Positions 27,001 through 42,000 of a DNA stretch of 64,000 bases are shown here, one piece after another. Positions within the stretch are counted from its first letter, which is position 1, and every line of letters starts with the position of its first letter. The translations under genes were made by a program, and so were the position numbers. The notes under the pieces were generated by a model, which saw only the letters and a program-made list of their open reading frames with translations, ran no database searches and had not been told where the DNA came from. Source of the stretch: Calliopsis andreniformis (Eukaryota; Arthropoda; Insecta; Hymenoptera; Andrenidae); the NCBI RefSeq assembly GCF_051401765.1, contig NC_135067.1, forward strand, positions 21,013,501 through 21,077,500, written 5' to 3'.

Positions 27001-30000
27001 GGAGTTCATCTCGTCCGGGAGTAGCGGGGAAAGGGTGGGCAGCTCGTTGCGGGGGAGTATTATACCTGGGGCCAGGGTTTAAGTAGCTTCATAAATTACG
27101 TCACTTTTACGGCGAGATTACCTAATCCGCAGCCTGGCGATGGCTTTGGCTTCTCCTGAAAGGCGAGTTTCAGCCGTGCGCTGACGTAAACCCTGTGCAT
27201 CGTCGGACAAAGTGCGGGGCCCTTGGATCAAACAATTTTCGTGCCGCGAAAATATTTCGTCGTTGAGGCCAACTCGCTCGCAATCAAGGGACAGAACGCT
27301 TAACGAGTCCCTCGACGTGGAAACGCCAGGAATATTTCACACAGCTGAATTTTTGAAACATTTTTATTCCTCGCAAACATCTCCCCATGCTACAGATAGC
27401 GGCGATTTGATTAAGCGAGTTAGACGCCTGGATTTAGAGAACGAAACACGAGCCCCTAGAAAATTTCAACCTCCCAGAACGAGATTCTCGTACAAGCTAG
27501 AAAATTGTTGCTCCATTATTCGTTGATAGTGGCACCATTTATGAGATTAATTTATGTTTCTTCTGCAGCAGAAAAGCAGAAAAGTAATTTCGTATCGATT
27601 CTCTAGTCGTAGAGGTTTCCGCGATGGTTTATTGATTCCACGCCACTCGCGACTTTCCCTCGAGAGCGAATTCTCCATATCTGGCATGTACGAGAGATTT
27701 CCGTCATGGCTGCCCGCAATATTCGGCTCGAAAGAAGCACCCGACATCGATACGGTGCCAATTACGATTGTGGCCTAGAATTTCTGTTCCTTCTATCCGA
27801 TAAGAAGTTAGTAATTTCGGCACAGCCTATCGGAAATACTTTACTAATTTTTCTGAAATTTCTGAAATTTTGTTAAGCCTCCGCCAGAGAAATCGAAATG
27901 AAGTTCCTAAAATCTACACAAATACACAGTGATTTTTCAAACCCCTTTCGCTTCCAAGATATTTTCTTAGCTACTTCAAATTCTTTCACATTCCTCTCAC
28001 ATTGTTTACGAGACAATGAACCTCTAAAAAACGAAATTATCGTTAGCTAGTTGGACGAACATAATTCCACGGTTAATAATTCGCGTGGACAGCAATACGA
28101 TCGTCCAAAACACGGCGGCGCATGGTCCAGTGAAAACAGGAGCGGCAAAACTCGAGGATTAGAGACGGATTCTAAACTAGGGATAAATCGCTGCGGGATT
28201 GTTGTGCGCCGCGGCCCAGGGAAATTCGACGCGCGTAATGCACGGAGATTCTAGCTAATAAATAATGGGACCATTGTTTCGTCCGTTCCAGTCGATCGTA
28301 AAATCACAAGGCAGCCAGCATGATCGCGTTATTTCCAGATGCGCGTGGATACTCGTCGACGAACGCTCAGCAGGATTTGTTTGACGTAATCAATTGCCCG
28401 TTGTCCAGTGTTCGTTCAGTGTGCGACACAAACACTGACCCTTCGATTCTCTGTCTATCCTAGAAGGAATAGCAGGAATAATAATCGTTCGCACTAATTG
28501 CTAGCAGAATTATCGCGTCCAATAATTGCGCGCGTTTCACAGAACGAACACGAGAACTGATGGGAGAGGAGCGAACGGTGAGAACGATGCTCGTTGTTAG
28601 AAGTTATGAGGCGTCCATCGTTGCGATATCTATCGCGTATCGCTAAAATTCAGCAGGAAAATTCATAGAGCAGATAAACGGCCAGCAAAATCGAACGACA
28701 ATTAACGCGCCACGAATGGCATCGACCACATCATTGTTTCCGATTCTCCCGGCCGATCCGATCTCGCCCCTGCCCGCCTAATGGCCGACATGACCGGATG
28801 TGGCTGTTTTTGGAAAACTTCAGATCCAATTCTCTCAACTTTCCGCATTACGACAAGGCTGTTCGAGTTGGAGGATTCATCGAGCAACTATCCCTCTCGT
28901 ACATGGAGGTAAACGGGAGAGGATCATGGGGGGCGGAAAGAACGGATAGGGAGGATGAGAGTAGAATGAGGCTGGTCGGGCAGAAAAGAGGGCAGACGCT
29001 GGTGGCACGGCTCTACCGCTGATTACACGCTCCACGACTGAGTGAAATTTGTCTCGCCAGAAATAAATTAGTTAATGGATCGTTCGGTGGCCCCTCCGTC
29101 GGCCAGAGTTTGAACCATTTCCTGCTGACCGAGGGCCAGCAAAAACGGAACGAAGCTGCGGGCCATGTCTTTGATCGTCAAATTGGAGAAAGAGAATTCT
29201 TTGAAAGTACAGTGTAGGTGTATCTGTAATTATTCCTGTTTTATAATATTTACAGTATCCAGATTTATCTCCCTATCTGCAGATTTTAATTCCACTTCAA
29301 TTCTTCACTGTGTAAAGGATAACGATAGCTGCATTTTATTCAACGCATGGTCATTTCATTTTACCATTTTTCAGCCCTTTATTGCTTCTGTACCACTTCC
29401 GTTCTGGGCACCCTTTTTACGATAACAAGGAATTTCGAGCAAACTAATTTCGCGTCAGAATATCCCCAAAATGCGAACAGTTCATTCAGCCATGTGAGCT
29501 GCAGGAACGAAATCCAATTTAGTGTATGAAAGAGACAGGTTTAAACGGCGGGTCCGTAATCAAAAATGTTCGACATAATTTTCACTCGGACAATCGCGCG
29601 CGATATCGTCCTGTAAGTTTGGGGATTTATCGCGTGGTGTAATTAGCAAAACGAGTGCGCGAAAAACAAAACGGTGGCTAGCAGCAATTCCAGCTATATT
29701 AAAGCAATGCTTTCGCATCGACGATGAAAACGGTGGCGACTAGAAAATGACATACTTTGCGCTTATCGTGCCACGTTTTCGCCGTGCAGCCGCGATTTAC
29801 GCCCCGAGTATAAATTTATCAATTCCAACAGCGCCGTGCTCAGCACGTTCCCGAATTTTATCGATACGATACGTTTCCGTGCGGGCGTTGTTATCAGCCG
29901 ATTCCACGAATGTGGCCGCGCGCGCACCGTAACAGGTGTTAATCAAGAGTTAATTTCGAGAATGGACCGAACCTCGATTTAATTCCTAGTCGGGGCTCTA

Positions 30001-33000
30001 AAAAGCGCGCGGAAGGAAAATCGATCTGCCCCTGGCGTGTTCGTTCACAGAGATCGCGAAATTTATAGCGGCTTCGTAATTGACGACGTGTCCAAGCGAA
30101 ATAAAATCCGATCCAGCAAATGCGACCATTTCAACCATTCGGAAGCGTTACAGGAAAAATTTGTTGCTGCGATGAAAGAAATATACCTCTATGCAGAAGT
30201 AATGAATTCTTGGTTTGCACAGAAATGAATTCATTTGGGGTTGCTTAAAAGCCATGCTAACTCTATAGAAGAACTCTATTTAAAATGAAATGAAAGAAAC
30301 CAGGTATCAAATAGAAGTAGCATAATCTTCCGTTAGAAGATACTCATCAACTCCATAGTAATTAAAGTCTTTGAAAGAAATCTTCAGGACAGATCTCCAG
30401 TAATCAACAGAGATCGCAATTTTCCGAATGCCGTAAAATCAGGATGGCGTTAATTCAACGAGGAGCAAGCAATTTGCAAAAATAATCAAGTCCAGTGGAC
30501 CGAATCCGCGCATCGGGTCAACCAAAAGTGGAACACATGAATGGCAAACTTTCAGTTCGTTCGCGGTCGTTTGCGCCGTCGCGATTCCCCCGTGACAGAT
30601 CGATGCCGATCCGATCGATGGACGCCAGGTCGAGGATATCGGTGGTCCCGATTTTCGTGGCAAGCAACGAGCCGCGCCGCTGCACTCGGAATCGTTCCGA
30701 TCGTTAGAAATTTGATTTCACGCTCGCCGCATCCATAACATCCTCTCTGGACGGGCACACAACAGCATAACACTAACGGGGCCGAGTATGGAAAATGGGA
30801 CCGTGTCGCGGCGTCTCCTATACACCAGCTCCGAAAATGATCGGCCGAGTCCAGCTCGTAAGTTGATCGAAGTTAGTAGGCTGTAACGGTGAAATACGCC
30901 GCTTGATAGAAATTGGATTCCACGAACGCGATCGCAAATGCAATTTGTCGATCAGCTAATGTGGATTTTGTCCAACGAGAGTTCCGACGAGTCAGGAGAT
31001 AGCGAGGGGTGGGAAATGGAAACTGGGCGTTTGCGTTGGAATCGTGTCTATCGAGGTGCTTAGAAATTAGTCGAGCTAGAGAACTAGTGCACAGTAATTC
31101 TTCTGCGACGCTGCTAAAAAATTTGGTCAAAGGTTCTTTTGTTAGGCGATGGGTGTGTAAGTTAAATGTAACGTGGCATTGGGAAATTTCTTGGGTTGCC
31201 TGAGATGCACTCTCAAGGGAGCAGCTTCTGAAGGTACCGTTCGTCATCTCAAGTGCCTGTTGTCCTCGTTTCTCGATGTATTCAATTCTTTTTAGGGAAA
31301 GGTGTGTGCAGTAGTACGTATCAGCGTGGACATTTTTCAGTAGTCAGAATTGACAGAGTCGTGTGAGAGTACTTTAGAAAGATTTTGTTTTAATCTTGCC
31401 CGTTTTTATCGTGTCCTCCATTTTTCTTTGCGATTTCAAACAGTTTCCAGATAAAAGTAATCTTAGAAAAGGGTGGGATTGAAATGAAAGGAAAGAGGTA
31501 TATGTTTAGCGACGAATCGAATGAAAAATCGTGACTTCTTTCCACGAATCATTCCGCACAGATGCACCGGCGTCGTGCCGTCGCTCTTTCATTTTCTGTT
31601 ACAGGCTTTCGTATCTACCTGGCGTAACGAGCACATCGCCAGCGCGAAATAACTCGTATAAATCACCGATGGCTGCATACACATTTCACGCGATTCCGCC
31701 CGTCGAGCTGGCAATGTTTTAATAAAACCCGACGAGTCCCAATTATTCAACTCGACGCCACCCCGTCTGAATTCCCGTCTACAGTCCGTGGACTCTTTCA
31801 TATTTCGAGCACCGAAACGCGAGGCAATCAGTACACCAGCACAACGAGGCCTGTATTCTCTCGATTTTGCATAAACGTTGATGGAACAACAGCATTCACT
31901 AATTATGCCTGAAGAATTTTCAAATTCTTCCCTCCATTAATTAAAAATATATCCATAGCAATCGGGAATACCAAAAGCACCTTGGGAAATGTGAAGTCGA
32001 TAGACAGCACCAACAGAAGAGCTCGATAGACATTTGCGCAAAGTAATATCGAAAAGCTGTTCCTTGAACGAGCATCGTGTGTAGAACGAGAAGTTTATGG
32101 AAGTTCGACCAAAGTAAAATTGAAAATTGTTATTCAGAAGATCGATGTGCGTAGAGCGATGAATTCATACAGAAATTTAGTCAAAGCGATATTGAAAATT
32201 ATTAATGATACAAATTTCTCTGTAAACAATATTTAAAATTAATCTGTCATATCTTTTCCAGGATTGATATGTGCAGCCTTTTCGAATTTCTGTGAAAAAA
32301 ATTCCTCGCAGAACTACTGTTTCTCTTGTATTGTTATGTCCTGACACTCTTCTATCGCTATTTCTAATTTTATGAACTTAGACTGTCAGAATATCGGATA
32401 AGATTTTCAGAGGCTGTCACCTGGAAATGTTAACGAACAGGTTACACAGCATTTTCCGAAAACCGGCCGAGTCATGCAGCAAATGTCAGATGTTGAGAGG
32501 GTACTTGAAAATTTCACACGTCCTCTTGACAAGTCACGTCTAGCGAAAACCACTCAAGCATGATGAAAGCACGAGGAAATCTTTGCCTTGTCCGTCTCTG
32601 TCATTATGAATTCGAAGGAACGAAAATCAGCGAGCCGAAGTAAAGAGAGTCAAAAGGGAACGAGTTTCGGAACAACCATTCTCTTGTCTCTCCACCCATT
32701 CCCCTTGCGATTGTTCTATTCGACTTCCCTGTTCCTTGTCTCTTAACATTCTGTTGAGCTTTTCCTGGTTAGTCACTAATCTCGAGTTCTTCCTCCTCGG
32801 TAGCGTCTAACGAGAAAGTATCCTAAAACGTTTCTTTCTACTCGAAAACAAAATGTTACTTGCTGCTTTCGTAGTTGTTTGCAAAGTACATGTTTCCGAT
32901 GTACTTCGATGTTTAACCACTCATTTTATTAGTTTTCTGTAGATGTATATTTCAAGTGAATTTTTTCTAGTGATTTTAGCTGAATTCAGATTTTGACATA

Positions 33001-36000
33001 ACCTCGTAGATGTAAAATTCATGATATTTACCGAGTTTGCTCTGAATTTTCCACTCACTTTCGAGAAAGTCTCTCGTGCGCGATTAATTCACTCGTCAAA
33101 CAAGCTTACGAAGATTTCCAATGCATCGTAAAGTAGCCCTCGGTGGGAAGTGTTTGCAAAAACAGACGGGTAAAAGTTCCCAAGTTTTCCGTGCAGTTAA
33201 GTGTTTTCGTAAAGCACAGTCAGAGACTTGTGCTTTTATTGTCTTATTATACAGCAGCAACAATTCTTATTTAAGTCGCCTCCTAGAACGTTCGTCTGTG
33301 GCTCGTTTCAAGTCTGTCTGACTAATTTCGCCTTATACTACTGACCGAACATATTCCCTCGGAACAACTTAAAAAGAGAAGCTACAGGAGACGTACCAGA
33401 AAGAATAACCTATTCATAGAGCCACGCAACGTATTCTGACTTCGTGTTATGAAAAATTCATCCAAGCTTTATCCTTCAAAGCTAAAATATTCGCACGTCA
33501 TCAACGTCCATTTAGTACACCTACAGCACCCACTTGGGGCGTCTGAAGAAAAACCTGCTTCTCGATGCGAGACGGCAGCAAAGCACTTAAGACACTGGCA
33601 AGAACTTCTCAACTAGCACTACCAGACACGAAAGCGCTAATAGAAACGTCAAGTTCCGAAGACGCCCACAAAACCTCCCTCCACTGCGTCGGCCGCGTTA
33701 AAGCAGCCTCGAGAAATCGGTAACCAGCAATTACTCGACAAACGCCGCGCCGGCGAAACCTTGCTATCAAGCTCGACGAGGTCGCTCCACCTCCGCGGCA
33801 AGCTTCCTTGGCCCACGTCGAGGCGGAAGTCGTGGAAAGTGGAGGGAAAGAGAGAGGCTGTGGTCGTCGACCGTGCTCCCCGGGGACACGTCGGTTTACA
33901 TTTAAATTTATAATCTGCTCTCGCCGCGATTCCATCCGAATGCCCCTGGTAAATTGATTTGCAGTATAAGTTGAGTCCTGCGCGTCATAGGGGACCGACT
34001 CTTGCGAGTAGTGGCGAGACGTCTGTGCAGGGAGGACGAAGCAGGGCCGAGGGGTGGGAAATGTAAAATACGAGAAGGTTAGAGAGGGGAAACGGTAAGC
34101 GATTTCCAGTTGACTGACTGACATCGGTTGCTTACCGTTACCTCGGGCTCGTTCTGCTTTGCGCCTCGCCCGATCCACACCGCCGCAGCCACACGTATGG
34201 ACGCTCCCGACGGTATCTGCGCGCGTCGTGATCGCTGGATATACAAACGTGTGCATGCCCAAGCTGCGACTCCGTTTTCCGTTTCGAGACTCGGCCGCGA
34301 TTAAGCTGCTCCGCGACAAGACGCGGCAAATTGCAGGGTATTTCGAAGAGGCGGTTCGACTGCATTCGGCTCTCGCATCCCCCTTTGCCGAGCAGTGATC
34401 CCGTCAAACAGGCTTGCCACTACCCAGCCCAGCGAAGCGCTTTGGGAGTAATCGCTCTCTGCGCTGAGAGCGCCTCTAATTATCTTGTTGTTTCGTATCC
34501 CGCTGTCCTTCGCCTCCGCCTCTCGACCCCCTTTGTCACCCGTTTTCGATTATTCGAACAGACGAACTTACGGAAAGTTTTGCCTCGAACAGGATTTTCT
34601 TCCTACGCGTCTGCGGAGAAATGGAGTTTCAAAGGGAGCCTTGTCTGCTGCTTCGAGTCCGCGACGGAGGGATGGGGTTGTTTCTAGTGGTGGACAGTTG
34701 CATTTAGATTTCGAGGGCGTTCTTGAGGGGACATTATTTGAGATACAGTATTGAGGTGCATTCTGAAAGTGGAGAGACAAAGAATTCATTATGGGGTAGC
34801 TTTTAAGTAACCACCGCCTGTTATGTACTTTATCAACGACAAACGTGAGGACAATTAGGAGTAGTTCTAGGGGGTTCATCCATCACTATTTTCAGAACAC
34901 GCATAAATTATTTCCCTAACAAACAAACGTCATCCACCACCCAAGGACTTTAACAGTCCTTGCTTCATAGTTGCCCATGTCATTCATTCCGAAGATTGCA
35001 ACGGCATCCTCTGTCATAATTAATCCAAGCGATCATCGCGATAATTCTCAACCACGCCAACGTCCTGATTCATAGCTCGAGGCTAAGGAACCCACTGTCT
35101 GTGAGTTTCTATCTCGAAGCGAACCAACCGCGTGATTATAAGGGACTCTCGGAGACAAGACCTCCCAAATTGTGGCGGAGTGTTTCGCAACTTCGCTCGA
35201 AACTGCAGCGTTATTCCCTGGAGGACCCCGCTCGCGGTCTGCAAAACATCGCGTCCCGGAGAAATCTCGCCGCGGCGTGCATTATTCAAAGAGGTGTTAC
35301 TTTCTCGCACGCGCTTAAGAAGAAATGCTTAATTCACGCGGAGAGAAGTAGACCATGGTGCGTACATAATTCGAATGCTGGAAACAACCACATGTACCAA
35401 AAGGTTCGTATGAAATTAATGCATAGAGCTGTTTAAATCTTTCATTATCTCAGTAATTTGAGAATATACAAGCAATTAATTCATTAGACAAGACAGTTTT
35501 CGAACGCAACAGTTTATTAGTGGTACATGTGCTTTACTATAAATGGAAATTGCTTCTACAATATTTTTATTCGTAATATCGACGAAATTTAACACTGGTC
35601 CTGTAGCAAAATTTTAATAAAACCTCCGCTGCTGCGAAATTTCATCGATCTTTCATTCAAGTTCTCAAGGCTCGATCACGTGGCGCAGAAATATTGCATT
35701 CTTTCAGAGCGCGTCAATGCACATAGAGAAAACAGCGATGCTTCTATGGAAAATCAAATGGCCTTTTCGGTCGCGGGTTAACTTCGTTTGATGGACGACG
35801 ATGCGTTGTGAAAAGGGAACGAAGAATGAGAAAGGAGAGGAAAACGTATCCCATCGTGCATCGGGGGGGAATCGCGCGAAATAAAAGCATCCAATTTCCC
35901 GGGTATACCTTGTCGGATCTCTGCGGGCTTCTCCATATTCTTTCGCCCGTGTTCACCTCCGTCCAGCTTCCACAGCGGAGAGGAAAAAGCACCGGAAGCC

Positions 36001-39000
36001 GGTTCGCGCTTTTACGGCTGGACACGTGACGCCAAAATCCGGCTGCTAAAGTGAAACGTAACGAGCCACGCGGCAACGGTCACTGTCCACGCCGTGGAAA
36101 TGGTCCTGACGGGGAAGGGGCAACAACTTCCGGTTTTCGGATCTCGGGGCAACGTAGTAAGCATTTCAATTATTTATGTCGTTCCGCTGGCAACGATCGC
36201 ATTTCGCTGATACACCCTCGTCCTTTCGCACTTTTTCTTTCGTCTGACATCCATTTCCTCTTACCATCGTCTTGCTCGTCTCTGTCCCCTTCTACTGGAT
36301 CCCATCTTGCCCGCCGCAATCTGGATCGCTCAAAAGATGTACCTTCTCTCGGTCTTACTGTGGATTACTCGACATTTCTCAGATTTATAATGTTCCAATA
36401 ACACTCGTGTTTAGATTTTCTATATCCAGCTGAATTTAATATTTCCTCGTTAGGTCATATTCGGAAATAGTCCACGATGAATAACGAAAAATAATACAAA
36501 AGAAGTAATAAATCAACGTTTTATATTGTAAACGTATGTGGTGCGAATGTACGCGATTGTGTAGGAAAATTAAATACTCAACGTTAAATCATTGGCCAGT
36601 GAAAATAACTGACAAAAGCTGTATCCATTACGAAATTTCTCTCAATGTATCCGATTGCAATATTTTAAAAGTTTGAACCTTGTTTTGTCGGTATAAAGAA
36701 TAAAAATACTGAATTATTGCTGGCACGTATATTTGACATGATGCCGAGAGAAATCATGGCGTCATAAATATGGAAAATGTAATAGAGGACATGTAAATTG
36801 GTATCGTGAAGGCTCAGAGAAGGACGTTATAATATTTAAATTGAGCGACTTTTTGAGATCCCATTTTCTATTGTTTTCACAGCACAGTTTACCAAAAACA
36901 ATGGCAATCGATATTCTTTATTCTCCGGTTTTCTTCAAAACTTTTTTTATCCTTGATTATTCTTTTTCCGCAAGAACGTTCAACCTTTTATTTCACGGTG
37001 AAATGCTACGCTATCGCGCAAGCCCTTGTATCGAAAGCGGCGAAAACAATATCAAGCCCTTTACAAAAACAAAAAGGAATAACAAAAAGCACAGTTCAGT
37101 CAGTTATCCATCGTTCTGCCTAAAAATCCGAGACAAAGGTGGAATGCAATTACTTCCGCTTTGAAAGTCATTCTCAATGCAGGACATTTCTTTTGTGAAA
37201 CTCAGCCGATAAAACGTTTCAAAAGGTCCTTTCTCATAGAGAGACGAAACGAGAAAAGTAGACGCTCAATTATTCAGCATATAATTAACTGTATAATCAA
37301 CTTCAATTTAATTACACTTCATGTTTTTCCACACTTTACGTACTTCCATTATGTAACAAACAACAAATTCGCAATTGAGGAGGATCAATCACAAACTATG
37401 AAATCTAGGGCATTCACCGATGGTTTAAATGTTTAAATTATTCGCCAATGAAATATAAATACACTGTACATAGTGCTTTACGCAAACAGTAGAACTTCAC
37501 GTTGTTTTTCCGATATTTATTCTTCCTACCATCTCGACGCGCATCGAGCAGCTGTGTAATCAGATTGCATGTAGTGTGGCAATTAATCATCTCACATATA
37601 CATTTTTTCGTACGCAAAGTCTGTGAGAGAAATGATATTTGCAAAGTAGTGGCTTCTTAATCGAACAACATGTCCTGGTTACGATACAAACCGCTCCGTC
37701 ATGCAACAACATACACACAACAGATACGAGTCAAACAGTCTCGCTATAATTAATATACGAATTAATTACAGGAACGATAATTTTATTCCAAACAAGCCAA
37801 AATTTACATAACAAACACTAATTTTAAACAAAATCATTAATTACGGTAGAGAAACAATCTTCTCTGCGCAATAATATATTAAACCACTCCTTTCTGCACC
37901 GTATTTCAATGGACTTTCAATTAATTTAGAATTCACTGGTAATTCGATGTAATTACTGTGCGATTAACCATACCCGCACGCTCGCGGGTTCGTTCCCTGT
38001 CATCCATGAAATTTGTTACTCGACGTACTTTTCTGGAAATTGTCTAGGATCAGGAGCGAGCCGCAGCAGGAGAGATGCGAAGCTGAAATGCAATTTTTTC
38101 GTCGGGACAGATAAAAGAGTCGTGCACCTACGCGCCTCGTAACTTCCATCAAAACTTTTATCTGGCTGGATTATAGGACAGGGAAATGCCTCTGCCAGAG
38201 GGAATTCGGACTTGTGCATATGTCGATACGACGTCGCTCGAGGACCGAGATCGAATTCGCGGCTAGTCGATGCCTCGTGGCAATTAATTCAAAACCGTAC
38301 GTCCGATAGAGTAGTGAACTATGGGGCCACGTATCCGACCCTTGATGCAACAATGGAACGCGAGCAGACCAGCGACCGAGCCCCGCTATCCGTGCACAGC
38401 CTCCCGCTGTATCAAGATTTGAATGAGCCAGCTCAGATATACGGAGAATAGTCCCAGGCCAGGTTAAAGGCATTACCACCGGGAAACGCGTCTCCGGGAT
38501 TGTCTCGTTGATATGTTAATTAACGTTATTGATGCTGTGGCTGGAACTGCTCCGATCTAACTGCACAGTGTGTCTATTAAATCCACCGGAATCTTGCGAG
38601 AAGCCTGATTAATGCAGGATATCCTGAGACAATCTTATTTTCTGAGATGACTTTTTGGAAACATTAATTGGAAAAACTGATACTTTTTGCTCCAAATTTT
38701 TTGTGATCCCCTATTTATAGTAATTATTGTGAGCATCTAAAGAATACTTTATCTTCAAGAGTAGCATTAAGAAAATTTGTTTACCTGAGCTTTGGATCTA
38801 GAACAATGCTCCGTTTGTAAGCTTTTAGTTCCGATGACTTTTCGCAGGAGCGCGTTGCAGAGCGGACGGACATCTCGAGAATCAGTGGTTCAATAGAGCA
38901 GCTGACTGAAGCAATCATGCAAATGCAGAGACAGTCGTCGATTTTTTTTTCTTTTCTTGCTGCTCATTTCAATGTACCGACTAACTAATCAATGGCACGA

Positions 39001-42000
39001 CTGTAAGCTGGTCCGACTTCAAAAGAATTAATTTCCATAATTATCTTAATTCTGCGGAATGTCAGAGCAGCTCGCGGCTGCCATTCACTTATCTCTTCGC
39101 GGTGGATAAGAAAAGAGATGCTATTATCGAATCTTCGTCTTTCCCATGGTTTACTACAGCGATGCGTACGCTGTCGCGAATGAATGATATAATATAATAA
39201 TGATAAGTGCAAACAACGGGTCGGAGATGGTCGGTTTCATTAATTAACGTCAAACTCGAGCGAATCCAACTTGAATTGGATTCAAGATGACTGGAGCTTC
39301 TCCCACGGACCCCTTTTAATAATATCGCGATTCTTCGAGAACTCTAAAGCAGGTCACGTCGCTCATCCTTTCCATCCTGCGGTGAAAAGATTCATCTTTC
39401 CTAATATTCGTAAGATTATGTTATAGCGAAATAAAGTTTCTTCTCATCCGTGGAAATGGGTTCCCGTTACCTTTCAGTCGATATCCGATATATTCTCTAA
39501 TATTTCATTTCCCTCTTTAATTACACATCATGTTCAGTAAGGAAGAGAGCATGAAGTGTTTCTATCTTAAAAAAGAAAAAACATATCATCTCTAAAATTT
39601 ATAGTTCTGAACACTAAAATTTTGACCATAAATCGTGTTTTTATATACTACTATATACCTTCATGTTCGTAAACTATATCATTAAATTTAGCACTTAAAA
39701 CTCCAGCCAGATGCAGAAGAACGCAAATTCGGCTCCCGTTGCGATTACAGATTACGCGAAGTACATCGTTATCGCTAAGCAGGCGCATATCCAAGCCGTT
39801 AAATTGAAGCAGGATCGCTCGTAGAGACGACATTTCCTGAAATCTTGACGGATAATAGTCAGTGAACCGTGGTATGAAGCGTTTCGTCGTTTCGGCGAAA
39901 GACGAGAGGTTGAGTCCGATTGAATCAGCATGATGCCCCCGTTGCGTATTAACCGTTGCGTAACTACTCGAACCCCCATCCATTTTCGAGACACCCGTCG
40001 CCCTTCGCGGAGAAAACGAATTCTTTGAAGTTACTCGCGATCGTGAAACCAATTCCAGCAACGATTTCATACAGGAATTCCCTTTGACTGGTGGAAACAG
40101 TCAGACGTCCACTGGGAATACCTCTGGAATCGTTCTTCTAATTAATTACCATTTACACTTTGACTGTAATGTTGCATTAATTAGCATTTTGCCAAGACTG
40201 TTATTAAAGGTACAATAGAACCAAAATTAATTCGTCAAAGACCAAATTCTCGTAATTTTCGAAATTTCATTATACTATTATCAAATTTCTGTGCACAAAT
40301 ACGTCAACTTCACGTAGCAAAGCCAGCTTATTACGTAGAAGCGGTGAAGTGTACAGTTTCGTGTAACAAGGGGCAAAATTTCACGCGGTGGTGAAGGAAA
40401 ATAGTCGGGTCGAAGACTGCTAGAACTAATTAACCCATGGCCCGTCAAAAAGGGCAGGGTGGACGCTTTTGTGCAGAGCAGGAATAATAGCAGGTTACTG
40501 AGTTGTATCGTCTTTTTGTTCCAGGTGCGAGGGTGGCTGGCTTCAGCTCGAAGGCGGTGCTCGAGTTTGCGGTCGCAACGAACGTTTCGATCGACCGGTC
40601 GTCCTGTTTTCAGACAAGCCGGAACCGATCCTCCACATGCAGTGAGTATATACACTTTATCGATCCCTTTTGCCCGATCAAGAGCCCCTCGTTCCGCTAA
40701 AACGATAAGAAAAAGGCTGGTCACCGATTGAAATAAATTCAGGCTGTCTCTTTTATTTTATATTTACCGCGCTTACCTTTCCGATACGTATATAAAATAG
40801 GCAAGAGCGATACTGAATTCCGATACGGCTCGCGTTCTATTTGCAACATATGAAAAGGGTAACGGAAGTTCCCTCCGTTAATTATGAGATTTTTTCTATA
40901 TTTTAATATTGGAAACATGTGCAGCGAGCGCGGCTTATGAAGCAGATATCGGTGCTAGGAGTTACACGCAACTTTGTCGAGTTTCGTACGTAATAATACC
41001 AGACGTTACGTGCGACTCCTCCGACCATGACAGAAAAATGCAATCATAATGAATTGCTGGTTTACAAAATCGAATTAAAGGCTTTGCGCAAATTTCCGTG
41101 AACAGAGCCCAGAATGTCTTGGAAAGGAGGAAGGTAGAGAAAGAGGTAGAATTCTGGCAGCATTACGAAATAGGAACACGTCTCGGGCTAAGTGCGTCTT
41201 ATTACCACGAGCTATTACCATTTCAGTTAACCGAACGAATAATGGGAGCGTTCGCCTATGGAATTTGACTGTTAAATACCGTCGGTCTGCGATACACGGA
41301 ACAGAGATGCCCTACACCTTCTATGTCGCTGCATTTTTTCCAAGAACGTATCGAAACGCGTGTGTCATCCCTGAAATGGTCATGGGAACGCTCTCATGTG
41401 GAAGGAATTAAGTAAAGAAGGGAATAACTTCGCTAAGAGGCATTCATGGAATTTACTTCCCTGCGAGACCAGGCCCTCCTAATTAATTGGTTCTTTTTCC
41501 CTTTGTCCACCGTCCACGTCGCGTTATCCGCTCGTTCTTGCATGCCTTCATTTAAATGCAAATTAATTTACCTCCGCGATGCGGTACGGGTTCCTCCGCA
41601 TCGACTGCTTCCAGACCGCGAATATTTTTCGTCAGGGAGATCCTTTCGGGCGTTAACCTCGTTCTTCGATCGCTACCTAATTACGTGTCCCTAATGTCAT
41701 TGACACGGTAGGCTCTAAGACATGGATTGTATCGTCTAACAAGGGTATAGAAAGTTTTCTTAGCGAGGATCTGAATAAAGTTTACCCACGCGATGCCCAA
41801 TACCATTCCGATATTTCTCTAGACTGTCCTAGTGAGATGGAAGTAGAGATCTGAATAATTGATTGGCAAAAAGGGCAGGCTAGAGGCTGAGGACATGTCG
41901 CGGGAATGCGAAGATCGAACGTGAAAGAAATGGCAAATACTCCCATTATTTGTGTTCCTTAATTGGCGCTCACGGTGAAAGGAGAAATCGAAGATCTTAC

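Larger units (their letters stand above)
21339..40524 (+). other. Intron 3 of the CUB gene (19.2 kb)
   Basis: Bounded by GTAAGT and tgttccag. It contains short simple repeats, a G-quadruplex motif near 27017 and a ~72-bp diverged tandem repeat near 32040. The longest open frame (minus strand 33609-34319, 236 codons) lies in CpG-rich DNA, overlaps frames on the + strand and has no recognisable domain. No nested gene can be supported. Confidence 0.85.

Noticed and set aside
33609..34319. 236-codon minus-strand open frame
   Set aside because: Longest frame in the window, but low-complexity Arg/Ser-rich composition, no domain, no splice support, CpG-rich DNA with several overlapping + frames.
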